Assembly (NCBI GenBank): GCA_963731585.1
Contig: CAVSWC010000013.1
Span: forward strand, 744,001-808,000
Reading direction: 5' to 3'
Source: CANKHA01 sp963731585
GTDB lineage: Bacteria; Pseudomonadota; Alphaproteobacteria; Rhizobiales; Xanthobacteraceae
DNA length: 64,000 nucleotides
The notes below the pieces were generated by a model. The model saw only the letters and a program-made list of their open reading frames with translations, made no database searches and was not told the origin of the DNA. Below, piece after piece: positions 1 through 9,771 of this stretch. Each line of letters opens with the position of its first letter. Within the stretch, counting starts at the first letter, position 1. The translations under genes and the position numbers were made by a program.

Positions 1-954
1 CTGTCTCTTAAGATCGTAACGTCGGAAAACTCGCGATAGCTCGCCGACAGCGATGCTCCCACGATGATCCAGGGCGCCAGCGGGCGGAAATATTCGGCCC
101 GCAGTCCGGGTTCCCAATAGCGCCCGGGTTGCGTTTCTTCGAAGGGAAGGTGCAATGGCGTGCCTGCGATGTCGCTCCAGCGGAACCAGGGCATCACGAC
201 AAAAATGTCGTTTTTCTGCAGCACACCGATAAAGCCAAATCTCTCCGAGATATCGGCATAGATACCATCGGACCCGCCGTAGAATTCGCCATACCCGCGG
301 AACCCGACTCGTAGCCGGCCGGTCTGCACGCCGTTCCAGAATCCGCTCTCCAGGGTGAAGGCCGCAATAAGCTCCTCGTAAAGTTTATGCTCCCCATAGA
401 GTGCGGCGCCCCCGCCGACGGCTGTATGCAAGGCAAATTGCGGTGTCACGTCCCATATCGGGCCTGTCACCGCCCCGGCCGACGCATAGTTGATGGCGTT
501 GCCTTGGTCGCGGTAAAATTCTCCGATGGCGCTGCCGACGGTACGCCACGTCACGTCGCCGAAGCTGCGTTCGTCTCTTATCTCCGCGCGCGCGAGCGCC
601 ACCCAATCGGATTTGCCACCGCGTGCGTCGCGCGCTGGATTCGAACTCCCAACCGCCGCCCAATTCAAGGGTGACGCGCGTTCCGTCGGGCTGCAGCTTG
701 CGGACGATGCGCCGGAATCCCTCCTGCGCCTCATAATTCAGTGGGTCGTTGATAGTAACGCGCTCGTAGGCGGAGAGAGCTTTCTTGAGCTCCCCTTTTT
801 CCTCGGCAAGCCGGGCGTAACGCAGGTTCAGTTCGACATTTGCCGGGTCCCTGAGGATCATCGCATTGAGATCGGACAATTCGTCAGCGCGGCTTACGCC
901 CGGCAGCGCCAGCGCCAACAGGGATAAAAGGATTATGCTGAATGCTGTTCGCAT
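1..954 (-). CDS. TPR / outer-membrane beta-barrel protein, 3' end outside the window, frameshifted
   Basis: The product has a signal peptide (MRTAFSIILLSLLALALPGV) and then tetratricopeptide-like helices (about residues 25-85, with LNLRYARLAEEKGELKKAL). After a break near position 625 the reading frame changes. The new frame stays open to the window edge and encodes alternating aromatic and hydrophobic beta-strands such as RLRVGFRGYGEFYGG and RYWEPGLRAEYF, typical of an outer-membrane barrel. The break sits in a GCGCGC run where one missing base would restore the frame. The ATG at 954 was chosen because it opens the signal peptide; upstream in-frame codons have no such signal. The TPR-plus-barrel order resembles Slam (DUF560) surface-protein exporters, but this is only an architectural comparison. 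It diverges from the FecR/polyproline gene. Confidence 0.7.
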
Positions 955-1381
955 ATGTAGTGCCGGCGTAAAGTGGTTATCGCCGGCATCCCCCCAAATC
1001 GCCATGTCCCAGTTTGAGGCTAGCATCTCTCGTTCGTAGGCGGAAGCCGGCAAATGCTGGATCGATGAACGATGGAGATCTGATCGCAAAGGGCTGCTGA
1101 CAATTACCAAGCTTGGGAAACAGGCGAGTCGCCGCCGACGCCGTTTGCTCCACCCACGCCGCCTGCTTCGTTAGTCGCAGGCAAGCCGGCATACAAAGCG
1201 GAAAAGCCTGGAACTACCGCGATTTACCTTGTGCCGCTTTGGGCTCGCTTCCGGTTTGCTTAGACCCGGAATTATTGTTAAGAAGGCTTTAAAGTTCAGG
1301 CACCGCGCCGTAGATCATAAACTTTACTCTTATTCACAGCGCGGGCCGCCTGGCCGTCCATTGGGTGGGGAATCAGGTCAG
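955..1381. promoter_or_regulatory. Divergent intergenic region between the TPR-barrel and FecR genes
   Basis: This stretch of about 430 bases separates two divergently transcribed envelope genes and must hold both promoters. I see no convincing gene in it and no sigma-factor box I would commit to. The open frames that cross it have no family resemblance. Confidence 0.4.
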
Positions 1382-2536
<1,155 letters not shown>

Positions 2537-2570
2537 CTGCGTTAGGCCGAATGGCTGCGCGTGCTGAGCG

Positions 2571-3308
2571 TCAGATCGGCGTAAACGGCCTCAGCCGCAG
2601 CCGCGTGATGTGGTCCTCGATCGCAGCTGGCGTGCCATCCGGCGACAGTCCGCGGTAATACATCTTCTGCCAACGCTCGGCCTGTGCCGGCGAGCCGGGC
2701 TGTTGCAGCTCGGCATTGAAGTTCACCCGGCTTTCGTTCCATGCCTGGTATTGCCCCTGCAGCTCCGGCTCCGATGACATCTGTTTTATTTCCGGCTCGA
2801 CCGAGGCGAGCAGCCCGCGCTGCACCGGAAAGATATGGCAGAACGGCTCGCCTTTCTCGAAATGCACGTCGACTTCCGGCTGGGTGAAAATCCAGTTCAT
2901 GGTGAAAGTATAAGGCGCCCAATCGGCTTCAATGATGCCGGAGAGCGCGGCGATGCCGTCTTTCGGCCGGTTGATCGGTCCCTGCGCCATCAAGTCCCAA
3001 CCGGGATCGGTACGGAACAGGCATGGGATATGGAAGGTCAACGTGCCGTGGCCGAAATGGCTAATTGCGAACGGCTGTTCGTTGGGATCGTCAAACTGGA
3101 TGTTGATCGCCGCCAGATCCTGATTTCCATTCCATACCGCGCTGAAGCTCGAGCGACAGAGGATCTCCCAGCCATGGGCATTGGCGATGTTGAGGGGCAG
3201 GCAGCGATAGGCAAAGCGCTCACCGGTAGCATCCATCCATTCGCGCTCGAGTGGGGCAGGGCGGATGTCCATTTGATGGCCGTCAATCATATAGGCGATG
3301 AGCTTCAT
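2571..3308 (-). CDS. DUF6065 family protein
   Basis: The product is 245 residues with no signal peptide or membrane segment. I recognise the DUF6065 pattern: N-terminal MKLIAYMIDGHQMDIRPAP, the segment FAYRCLPLNIANAHGWE and a histidine-rich patch ISHFGHGTLTFHI. The function of this family is unknown to me; repeated W, H and D residues in conserved positions hint at an enzyme or binding fold. The frame is intact. It lies eight bases downstream of the alpha/beta hydrolase on the same strand, so the two are probably co-transcribed. Confidence 0.75.
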   Translation of the reverse strand: MKLIAYMIDGHQMDIRPAPLEREWMDATGERFAYRCLPLNIANAHGWEILCRSSFSAVWNGNQDLAAINIQFDDPNEQPFAISHFGHGTLTFHIPCLFRTDPGWDLMAQGPINRPKDGIAALSGIIEADWAPYTFTMNWIFTQPEVDVHFEKGEPFCHIFPVQRGLLASVEPEIKQMSSEPELQGQYQAWNESRVNFNAELQQPGSPAQAERWQKMYYRGLSPDGTPAAIEDHITRLRLRPFTPI

Positions 3309-3316
3309 GGCGGGTC

Positions 3317-4122
3317 TCACTCTGGCCAGAGACGATTGCGGCGGAGAAAATCCCGCACCAGCTTCTCGAACGCCGCCGGATCTTCCAGAAAGCAGCAATG
3401 GCCCGCGCCGGGAATGAGCTTGTGCTCGGCGTGTGGAATGAGCGATGCGGTGCGCGTGCCGCCCTTCAGCGCGTTGTCGAATTCGCCGTTCACGATCAGC
3501 GTCGGGCTTTTGTAGGCGGGCAGGCGGTCGGTGAGATCCGACACCGTCAGCGCGCCGAACACTTGTGCCATCGATTCTGCATCCAGCGCGGCGCCGCGCT
3601 CGACGAAACCATCCAGCAGATAGCGCGCCGTCGGCGTATCGGCCCAGGCCTGCGTCACGCCATGGCGCAGATGGCCGAGATGATATTCCTTCAGCGTGCC
3701 TTTGGCCTGATGCTCGCGATAGGCCGCGATGCGGTGATCGAATTGTCGCCTGCGGCCCGCTGTTGCCGCCCACCAAAATCGCCGCCTTGAAAAGGTCGGG
3801 CCGGTCGCAGGCCAGCATCAAGGCGAGCTTGGAGCCGATGCTGCAACCGAGCACGACCGCGTCCGCGCTCACGCCTTCGTCTCTCAACACCCCGAGGATG
3901 TCGTCGCCCATATCGCCGCAGCGTGAAGGGCGCGCGCGGCTTGGCCGAGCGGCCAAGCCCGCGCAGGTCCATGGCGATGGTGGTGAAACGCGCCGAGAAG
4001 CGCTCCACCTGATAGAGCCAGAGATTGTGGTCGAACGGCAGCGCATGGATCAGCACCAGCGGCGGCCCCGACCCGACTTTTTCGTAATAGATGTCGAGGC
4101 CGTTGGCCCGGCTCACCGGCAT
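3317..4122 (-). CDS. Alpha/beta hydrolase, two frameshifts
   Basis: The pieces in three frames join into one hydrolase of about 265 residues. The start gives MPVSRANGLDIYYEKVGSG and the oxyanion-region VLIHALPFDHNLW. After a break near 3915 comes the nucleophile elbow GCSIGSK. After a second break near 3760 comes the acid and histidine end (PTLIVNGEFD, then PGAGHCCFLED). Ser, Asp and His of a classical triad are therefore all present. The ATG at 4122 has GGGAG upstream; a TTG two codons earlier is less likely. Substrate cannot be read from sequence; 3-oxoadipate enol-lactonase-like esterases have this layout. The breaks are probably sequencing indels because every piece is conserved. Confidence 0.65.
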
Positions 4123-4276
4123 GCGCAAAGCTCCCTATCAGATTGAAAACGCAGGATTTCCCCACCCAGGATGGGAAAGCTTAGGCCATTAGGCCGCGCG
4201 GCGCGAGGGCAGTCTTGCCCGCGCCTTTGCGCTATGCCATGCGAGGGTAACCACAAGAGCGGGAGGAAGGCACGAC

Positions 4277-4921
4277 ATGGCGAAAATATCGCGACTCGAA
4301 AAAAACCTGAGCGCCGCCCGCGCCGGGCTGGTGATGTTCGATACCCTCAACGGCTACCTGCACCCGAGCGACCCCGCCAAGCAGCAATTCCTGGCCGAGC
4401 GCAACATTCTTCCGAATATGCAGCGGCTCGTCGCCGGAGCCCGCAAGGTAGGCATGACCACTTTTTATCCGAGCGGCGCGCATGCCGCAGACGGTTCGGA
4501 TTCGGTGGCGCGGCTCACCGATACGGACATGGAGCTGCGCCCGAAGGCGGCGGGCGACAAACCGTTCTTTCCGCGCTTCCACAAGGGCTCGAAGGATTCG
4601 GAAATCGCGCCGGAAATCGCGCCGATTGAAGGCGACGTGGTGGTGCCGAAACATCGCTGGAACTCATTTTTCCAGACCGACCTCGACCTGCATTTCCGGG
4701 TGCGCGGGATCGAGACCATGATCATCGCCGGCGGCTCCACCGACGTCGGCATCGCCAGCACGGTCTATGCCGCGCGCGACATGGATTACGGGATCGTGGT
4801 CATCAGCGATTGCTGCTACTCGGCGCGCGGCAACAATAACGAGTTCTTCCTGGAACGGGTATTTCCCCGCATGGGCCGGGTGATGACGGTGGACCAGGCC
4901 GTCGCGCTGATGACACCCTAG
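4277..4921 (+). CDS. Isochorismatase-fold (cysteine hydrolase family) protein lacking the usual Cys
   Basis: The 214-residue intact product has the isochorismatase fold: strand one ending in Asp22 (AGLVMFDTLNG), a Lys at position 125 in VVPKHRWNSFF, and the helix-capping segment AGGSTDVGIASTVYAARD. In active family members this last segment reads G-x-x-T-x-x-C-V, with Cys as nucleophile. Here the expected Cys position is Gly158. Two cysteines follow later (ISDCCYS) but are not at the nucleophile position. The start is well supported by GGAGGAAGG just upstream. It may be a non-hydrolytic or altered-mechanism paralogue. Confidence 0.7.
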   Translation: MAKISRLEKNLSAARAGLVMFDTLNGYLHPSDPAKQQFLAERNILPNMQRLVAGARKVGMTTFYPSGAHAADGSDSVARLTDTDMELRPKAAGDKPFFPRFHKGSKDSEIAPEIAPIEGDVVVPKHRWNSFFQTDLDLHFRVRGIETMIIAGGSTDVGIASTVYAARDMDYGIVVISDCCYSARGNNNEFFLERVFPRMGRVMTVDQAVALMTP

Positions 4922-4926
4922 TGCCC

Positions 4927-5241
4927 GCTTCCGAAGTTCGTGATACGTGGCGGCATCTTCTGGCACGAACTTCGGAAGCAAAGGGCCACTAGCAAGTTTA
5001 TGATTTTAGTTCCGCTTTTCGATTTGAAGTTCCTAACTGAGGTTGCCGCAGGTGGTTTAGGAACTTCAAATCGGCGGCACTAGTGTCCCAAATCCAAAGT
5101 TCGCTGAACGTTGCGGCGACTTCGGGAGCGAACTTCGGTCAAAGGACGCTAGGAAACTTAAAGTGCTAGTTTCGTTTGGTTCGGAAATTCGCTGGACGAC
5201 TCGCGGCAAGAATGAAGCGAATTCCGGAACCACGAAACCAG
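4927..5241. repeat. Array of four inverted repeats (hairpins)
   Basis: Four inverted repeats occur head to tail in a gene-free stretch. The first has perfect 16-base arms (4927-4942 and 4964-4979). The second has perfect 17-base arms (5020-5036 and 5057-5073). The third has 12-base arms with one mismatch (5094-5105 and 5127-5138). The fourth is a longer imperfect pair (about 5167-5193 and 5216-5241). Arms one and three share the core CGAAGTTCG. Short ACTAG/CTAGT motifs lie between the hairpins. The last one ends 15 bases before the next start codon, so the array may form the 5' leader of the dienelactone hydrolase mRNA. Confidence 0.8.
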
Positions 5242-5255
5242 TAAGCGAGCAAACC

Positions 5256-6071
5256 ATGAGCGGCACGGATCGCCAGATCGAAAGCCAAGAAATCGGCTGC
5301 CCCGGCGGGATGCCGGCTTTTCTCGCGCGGCCGGCCGCTCCCGGGCGCTATCCCGTCGTTGTCCTCATTCATGAGCGCTATGGGCTGGTGCCGCATACGC
5401 GTGATCTTGCGAAGAAGTGTGCCAGCGACGGCTTCCTGGTCGTCGCGGCGAATTATTTCTATAAACATCCCGACCAGAAAGCGCTGAACGCGGGCGACGA
5501 TCGCTATCCGATGACGGACGCGGAGTCGATCGACTACATCAATGCCTCCCTGGAGGCGGTGGCGAAAAATCCCGCCGCCGACATGAGCAGGATCGCGGTC
5601 GCCGGTTATTGCCAGACCGGCCGGCATCCGCTGGTCTACGCCGCCCAGGCCAAAATCGCCGCAGCGGTTGTCTGGTACGGCGCCGCCTCCAAGCGCGAAT
5701 GGCCGGTGAGCGACACCAATGCCAGGCCGATGGAGGAGATCCTTGCCGCCGTCGATTGTCCGGTGTTCGGCGCCTTCGGTTCGGCCGACCACATCATCTT
5801 CGATCGACGACGTGCTGCGTTTCCGCGACGCGCTGGAGCAGCACAAGAAGAGCTACGACATCCATCTCTATGCCGATGCGCCGCATGGCTGGCTCAACGA
5901 CACCATGCCCGGCCGCTATCGTGCCCGCAGGCCGACGCCGGCTGGGCCGACCAGCAGATTTTCCTCAAGCGCGTCTTTTCCGGTGACTATCAGCCCGAGA
6001 ATGTGAGCTGGCGCTTCGACAGCGCCTTCGCCAGCGACTATGATTTCGCCAAGAACAAGAGGCTGGAGTGA
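5256..6071 (+). CDS. Dienelactone hydrolase family protein, internally frameshifted
   Basis: This is a cytosolic alpha/beta hydrolase of about 270 residues. The N-terminal part shows YPVVVLIHERYGLVPHTRDL and the nucleophile motif AGYCQTGRHP, where Cys replaces Ser as is usual for dienelactone hydrolases. The acid lies in FGSADHII and the His in ADAPHGW. Between about 5800 and 5925 the protein is coded in another frame (DDVLRFRDALEQHKKSYDIH), then returns to the original frame for the C-terminus (FLKRVFSGDYQPENVSWRF). Two compensating indels explain this. The ATG at 5256 was chosen over upstream in-frame codons because those lie inside the hairpin array. Substrate is unknown. Confidence 0.7.
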   Translation: MSGTDRQIESQEIGCPGGMPAFLARPAAPGRYPVVVLIHERYGLVPHTRDLAKKCASDGFLVVAANYFYKHPDQKALNAGDDRYPMTDAESIDYINASLEAVAKNPAADMSRIAVAGYCQTGRHPLVYAAQAKIAAAVVWYGAASKREWPVSDTNARPMEEILAAVDCPVFGAFGSADHIIFDRRRAAFPRRAGAAQEELRHPSLCRCAAWLAQRHHARPLSCPQADAGWADQQIFLKRVFSGDYQPENVSWRFDSAFASDYDFAKNKRLE

Positions 6072-6077
6072 TGCGCG

Positions 6078-6099
6078 TTTCCCCGCGCCCGCGGGGAAA
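6078..6099 (+). terminator. GC hairpin after the dienelactone hydrolase gene
   Basis: The sequence TTTCCCCGCG-CC-CGCGGGGAAA forms a 10-bp stem right after the stop codon. There is no long T run, so it may be a terminator or an mRNA 3' stabiliser. Confidence 0.5.
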
Positions 6100-6160
6100 A
6101 GGGGACAACCGTGCTGCCACGCCGGGTTCAGGCCTAAACAAATCGAGGCTGGCCGGCGTG

Positions 6161-6739
6161 TTATGCGACCAGGAAGCGCGTTGCGCCGGCGAGGGCGATT
6201 GTGCCGGCTACCGCCAGCAGGAGCTTGCCCATCCAGGACATATCCGCAGCCGGTTCCTCGGCAGAAACCGATTGTCCGAAGGTTTCAGCGGGAGCGGGTG
6301 CGACGGGCGCCGCCAAGTCGATCTCGTTGACCTCATTAAAGGCGACCACTTGGACCGGGCTTGCTACTCCATCGGTCTCATCCCCTTCGTTGGATGATGT
6401 GATCCCCACTTGGTCGGTTTCCATGGGCTGCCCAGGCTTTGCCGCGATCGTTTGCATGCGGCGCCGGGCGGCGGGCGAGGTTTCCGCAACCGCAGGCTCG
6501 GAGGCAATTTCCTTCGGACGGCGGGCTTTCGCACAGACTTCGTTTTCTTCGCTCGCTTGGAGGTAGCGACCGGCTTCCATGTCTTCATGAAGTGGTCGAG
6601 CTTCATCGGGTTCGACTGCGCGCTTTCCACGCAACCTGCGTCGCCGTCCTTGCATGGCCGCGCCGTTGCGGGCGAAAGCGCAAAAGCCAGCACGACGACG
6701 GCGGCCGCCGCTGCGGCGGCCAGAACGGATAGGCGGCAT
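6161..6739 (-). CDS. Hypothetical exported basic protein with C-terminal membrane segment, frameshifted
   Basis: The start at 6739 has GGAGAG seven bases upstream and begins MPPIRS. The frame then shifts near 6725 into a hydrophobic signal-like stretch (AAAVVVLAFALSPATARP) and a Lys-rich segment (MKTWKPVATSKRAKKTKSV). Near 6530 it shifts back to a frame with an acidic, Pro/Ala-rich region and a C-terminal membrane helix (MGKLLLAVAGTIALAGATRF). I recognise no family. Alternative: if the shifts are not errors, the single long frame is spurious in its first half. It converges with the dienelactone hydrolase gene. Confidence 0.45.
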   Translation of the reverse strand: MPPIRSGRRSGGRRRRAGFCAFARNGAAMQGRRRRLRGKRAVEPDEARPLHEDMEAGRYLQASEENEVCAKARRPKEIASEPAVAETSPAARRRMQTIAAKPGQPMETDQVGITSSNEGDETDGVASPVQVVAFNEVNEIDLAAPVAPAPAETFGQSVSAEEPAADMSWMGKLLLAVAGTIALAGATRFLVA

Positions 6740-6830
6740 TGTTTCTCTCCCTGCCTTCAAAAAGAATAGGCGCATTCCGTCGGGCCGGCATGACGTGAAT
6801 GGGGCGGGATTGGGGTCTTTTTGCCGCAAT

Positions 6831-7843
6831 TCATTCCATCAGCGGGGAATTCGTCGCCTTCAGTCCGCGGACACCCCCGCCGCCCTGAATCGGCTTTGCC
6901 CATTTCTCGATTTCGCTCTGCACGAATTTGCCGAGATACTCGGGCGTGGTGCGGTCCTGCGATACGAAAACCGCGCCGAGTCCTTCCAGCTTCGCGCGCA
7001 CGTTCGGCGTCCTTCATGGCTTCCACCGTCGCGTCATTCAGTTTCTTCACCACGTCGGCCGGCGCGCCCTTCGGCAGGAAGAAGGCGTTCCAGGTATAGG
7101 CCTCCATGTCGGCGACGCCTTGCTCCGCCGCGGTCGGCGACATTCGGCAGAGCGGGCGAGCGGGTCTTGGACAACGTGGCGATCGCCTTCACCGTGCCGC
7201 CGTCGACCTGCGGCTTGGCGGTGGTGATGATGTCGCACAGGAAGTCGACGCGGCCGCCGATCAGGTCGGTCATCGCCGGCCCCGTGCCCGGGTAAGGCAC
7301 GTGGGTAATGTTGTTTGTGCCCAGCGCCTGATTGACCACAACGCAGCCGAGATGCGTCGCCGAGCCGGCGCCGGCGGAGCCGAATTGCATCTTGTCCTGG
7401 TTCTGCTTGGCGTAGGCGACAAATTCCTTCAGGTCCTTGGCGGGGAAATCTTTCCTGGCGATCAGCACGATCGGCAGTTCGGCGATCAGCACCACCGGCG
7501 TGAAGTCGTTTGCCGCGTGATAGAGCGGCTTCTTGTAGAGCGTCTGGTTCTGCGCGTGGGTGCCGACGGTTCCAAGCCCCATCGTGTAGCCGTCGGGCGC
7601 TGCCTGCGCCACGCGCGAGCCGCCGAGCATGCCGCCCGCACCGCCGACATTTTCTACCACGACGGTCTGGCCCAGGATCTCGCCCAGCTTCTGTCCCACG
7701 GCGCGGCCGAGCACGTCGGTCGGCCCGCCGGCGGCGAAGGGAATAATCAGCGTGATCGGGCGGTTGGGATAATTCTGCGCCGTTGCCGTGCCCGCCCATC
7801 CAAGACAAACCGCCAGCGCCGCCGCGACAAAAGATTTCCGCAT
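6831..7843 (-). CDS. Tripartite tricarboxylate transporter receptor (TctC/Bug family), two frameshifts
   Basis: This is a periplasmic solute-binding protein of about 335 residues. It has a signal peptide (MRKSFVAAALAVCLGWAG, cleavage after TATA), the family opening NYPNRPITLIIPFAAGGPTD, and VVVENVGGAGG. The middle (ELPIVLIARKDFPAKDLKEF and HVPYPGTGPAMTDLIGGRVD) is in the first frame. Breaks near 7145 and 7005 lead to the C-terminal pieces MEAYTWNAFFLPKGAP and TPEYLGKFVQSEIEKWAK. The start has a strong GGGAGGA site. No TctA or TctB membrane partner lies in the window, so it is an orphan receptor, as is common for this family. It diverges from scoAB. Confidence 0.8.
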
Positions 7844-8012
7844 GCTCGATCCTCCCGTTTCTCCGCCTGATCATTTTTGGGCAGTCGCAATAGCCCAGCT
7901 TGCAGCGGGGACTTCCCGAAACGCAAGCGGATTTTCCCGCTCCGGCCAGGACCGGGTCTTGACCTTTTTTCCTGCCCGTTATCCTAGTCGGGCAGACAAC
8001 GAAGGGGTAGGC

Positions 8013-8735
8013 ATGAAGAAGGTTTTTCCCGACGCACAAGCGGCGCTCGCCGGGCTGTTGCAGGACGGCATGCTGATCATGGCCGGCGGATTCGGCCTCT
8101 GCGGCATCCCCGAAACGCTGATCCTTGCCATTCGCGATTCCGGAGTGAAGAACCTCACCTTCGTGTCCAATAATGCCGGCGTAGACGGTGCCGGTCTCGG
8201 CCTGCTGCTGGAGAGCCGGCAGATCAAGAAAATGATCTCCTCCTATGTCGGCGAAAACAAAATCTTCGCCCAGCAATATCTCGCGGGCGAACTGGAGATC
8301 GAATTCAATCCGCAAGGCACCCTGGCCGAGCGTATCCGCGCGGGCGGCGCGGGCATTCCCGCTTTCTTCACCAAGACCGGGGTCGGCACGCTGGTCGCCG
8401 CGGATAAGGAAGAGCGCGAATTCGATGGCGAGCGGTACGTGATGGAACGCGGATTGGTCGCCGACCTCGCCATCGTGCATGCCTGGAAAGGCGATACCGA
8501 AGGCAATCTGGTCTACCGCAAGACCGCGCGTAACTTTAACCCGATGATGGCGACGGCCGGCCGCATCACCGTCGCGGAGGTTGAGCATCTGGTGCAGCCG
8601 GGGGAGATCAATCCCGATCACATCGTCACGCCGGGCATCTATGTGAAGCGCATCGTTCACGTGCCAGACGCAAAGAAACACATCGAGCAGCGCACGCTGC
8701 GCAAACGCGCTGCGGCAGCAGGAGTGGAAATCTGA
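8013..8735 (+). CDS. scoA: 3-oxoacid CoA-transferase subunit A
   Basis: The intact 240-residue product carries the CoA-transferase family I signature near the N-terminus (MAGGFGLCGIPETLI) and the conserved segment NPQGTLAERIRAGGAGIPAF. With subunit B it moves CoA from succinyl-CoA to acetoacetate or a related 3-oxoacid, in the cytosol. The start at 8013 follows AAGGGG; upstream in-frame codons overlap the divergent tctC promoter region. Its stop overlaps the ATG of the B subunit by one base (TGATG), indicating translational coupling. The exact acid substrate (acetoacetate or 3-oxoadipate) cannot be settled from sequence alone. Confidence 0.9.
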   Translation: MKKVFPDAQAALAGLLQDGMLIMAGGFGLCGIPETLILAIRDSGVKNLTFVSNNAGVDGAGLGLLLESRQIKKMISSYVGENKIFAQQYLAGELEIEFNPQGTLAERIRAGGAGIPAFFTKTGVGTLVAADKEEREFDGERYVMERGLVADLAIVHAWKGDTEGNLVYRKTARNFNPMMATAGRITVAEVEHLVQPGEINPDHIVTPGIYVKRIVHVPDAKKHIEQRTLRKRAAAAGVEI

Positions 8736-9385
8736 TGCCTTGGACCCGCGAACAGATGGCCGAGCGCGCCGCCAAGGAATTGCGCGACGGCTTTTACGTC
8801 AATCTCGGCATCGGCATTCCGACGCTGGTGTCGAACTACATTCCTGCGGGGATGAACGTGCAGCTGCAGAGCGAGAACGGCATGCTTGGCTTTGGGCCGT
8901 TTCCTTATGAAGGCGAGGAAGATCCCGATCTGATCAATGCCGGCAAGCAGACCATCACCGAGCTGCCGACGACCAGCTATTTCTCCAGCGCCGACAGCTT
9001 CGGCATGATTCGCGGCGGGCATATCGACTTGTCCATCCTCGGCGCGATGCAGGTGGCGGAGAATGGCGACCTCGCCAACTGGATGATTCCGGGCAAGATG
9101 GTAAAGGGCATGGGCGGGGCCATGGACCTGGTGGCTGGGGTGAAAAAGGTGGTTGTGGTGATGGAGCATTCCGCCAAGGACGAACCCAAGCTGCTCAAGC
9201 GCTGCACTTTGCCGCTCACCGGCGCAGCGGTCGTCGACATGGTGATCACCGATCTAGGGGTTTTCACCATCGACAAAAAAGGCGCCGGCGGAATGACGCT
9301 TGTGGAGCTAGCCCCGCGCGTGAGTGCAGAGGAAATAAAGGCTAAAACCGAGGCCCGTTATCATCTCGGCCCTGCGGCGTCGTAA
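8735..9385 (+). CDS. scoB: 3-oxoacid CoA-transferase subunit B
   Basis: The intact 216-residue product contains the catalytic-glutamate motif (QSENGMLGFGPFP, Glu47) that forms the enzyme-CoA thioester. It also has NAGKQTITELP and the glycine-rich GGHIDLSILGAMQV typical of the beta subunit. It follows scoA with a one-base overlap. The last 22 bases, including the stop, are repeated just downstream (9392-9413). Confidence 0.92.
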   Translation: MPWTREQMAERAAKELRDGFYVNLGIGIPTLVSNYIPAGMNVQLQSENGMLGFGPFPYEGEEDPDLINAGKQTITELPTTSYFSSADSFGMIRGGHIDLSILGAMQVAENGDLANWMIPGKMVKGMGGAMDLVAGVKKVVVVMEHSAKDEPKLLKRCTLPLTGAAVVDMVITDLGVFTIDKKGAGGMTLVELAPRVSAEEIKAKTEARYHLGPAAS

Positions 9386-9413
9386 TCATTGGGCCCTGCG
9401 GCGTCGTAATCAT
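9368..9413. repeat. Tandem duplication of the scoB 3' end
   Basis: A 22-base segment that includes the scoB stop codon (9368-9389) is repeated exactly at 9392-9413 with a 2-base spacer. It is probably a slippage duplication with no effect on the protein. Confidence 0.85.
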
Positions 9414-9699
9414 CAAGAATAGCGCGCCTGCGCGAAGGGAATCAGGATGCGGTGCGATCCTCGGCGGGTTTGCTTACCATCCGATCACGAGAATATGATT
9501 GCAGCGATTCGACGGTTGCTCGTGGTCTCATCCCATGCAGGCCGGTCCCCGCTTTTTGCTCTGCTCAGATCGCACAGCGCTGGCGCGAGCCCAGCTCATT
9601 CGGTCGGTGGGATATCGTCGTATCCGGATTGCCCTTTGGCCGATGCCGGATAATACGCCGTTTGTTTGGAGAAATAGCAACCTTAACAGCCACTTTGGA

Positions 9700-9724
9700 G
9701 GAACCTCCACCTTTACCTCAAGTT
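9700..9724 (+). promoter_or_regulatory. Weak EcfG-like promoter candidate upstream of the PAS hybrid kinase
   Basis: GGAAC (9700-9704) is followed after 16 bases by AGTT (9721-9724); the EcfG consensus is GGAAC-N16/17-CGTT, so one -10 base differs. It lies about 48 bases before the start of the hybrid kinase. The rest of the 386-base gap 9386-9771 holds the duplicated scoB tail and nothing else I can identify. Confidence 0.25.
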
Positions 9725-9771
9725 ATCCGGCCAGTTGAAATCAGGGGGATGGCAGGGGACATTCTGTCGGC

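Noticed and set aside
7047..8681. A 544-residue open frame on the minus strand
   Set aside because: It is antisense to scoA and then a shifted reading of tctC; neither half is a protein family.
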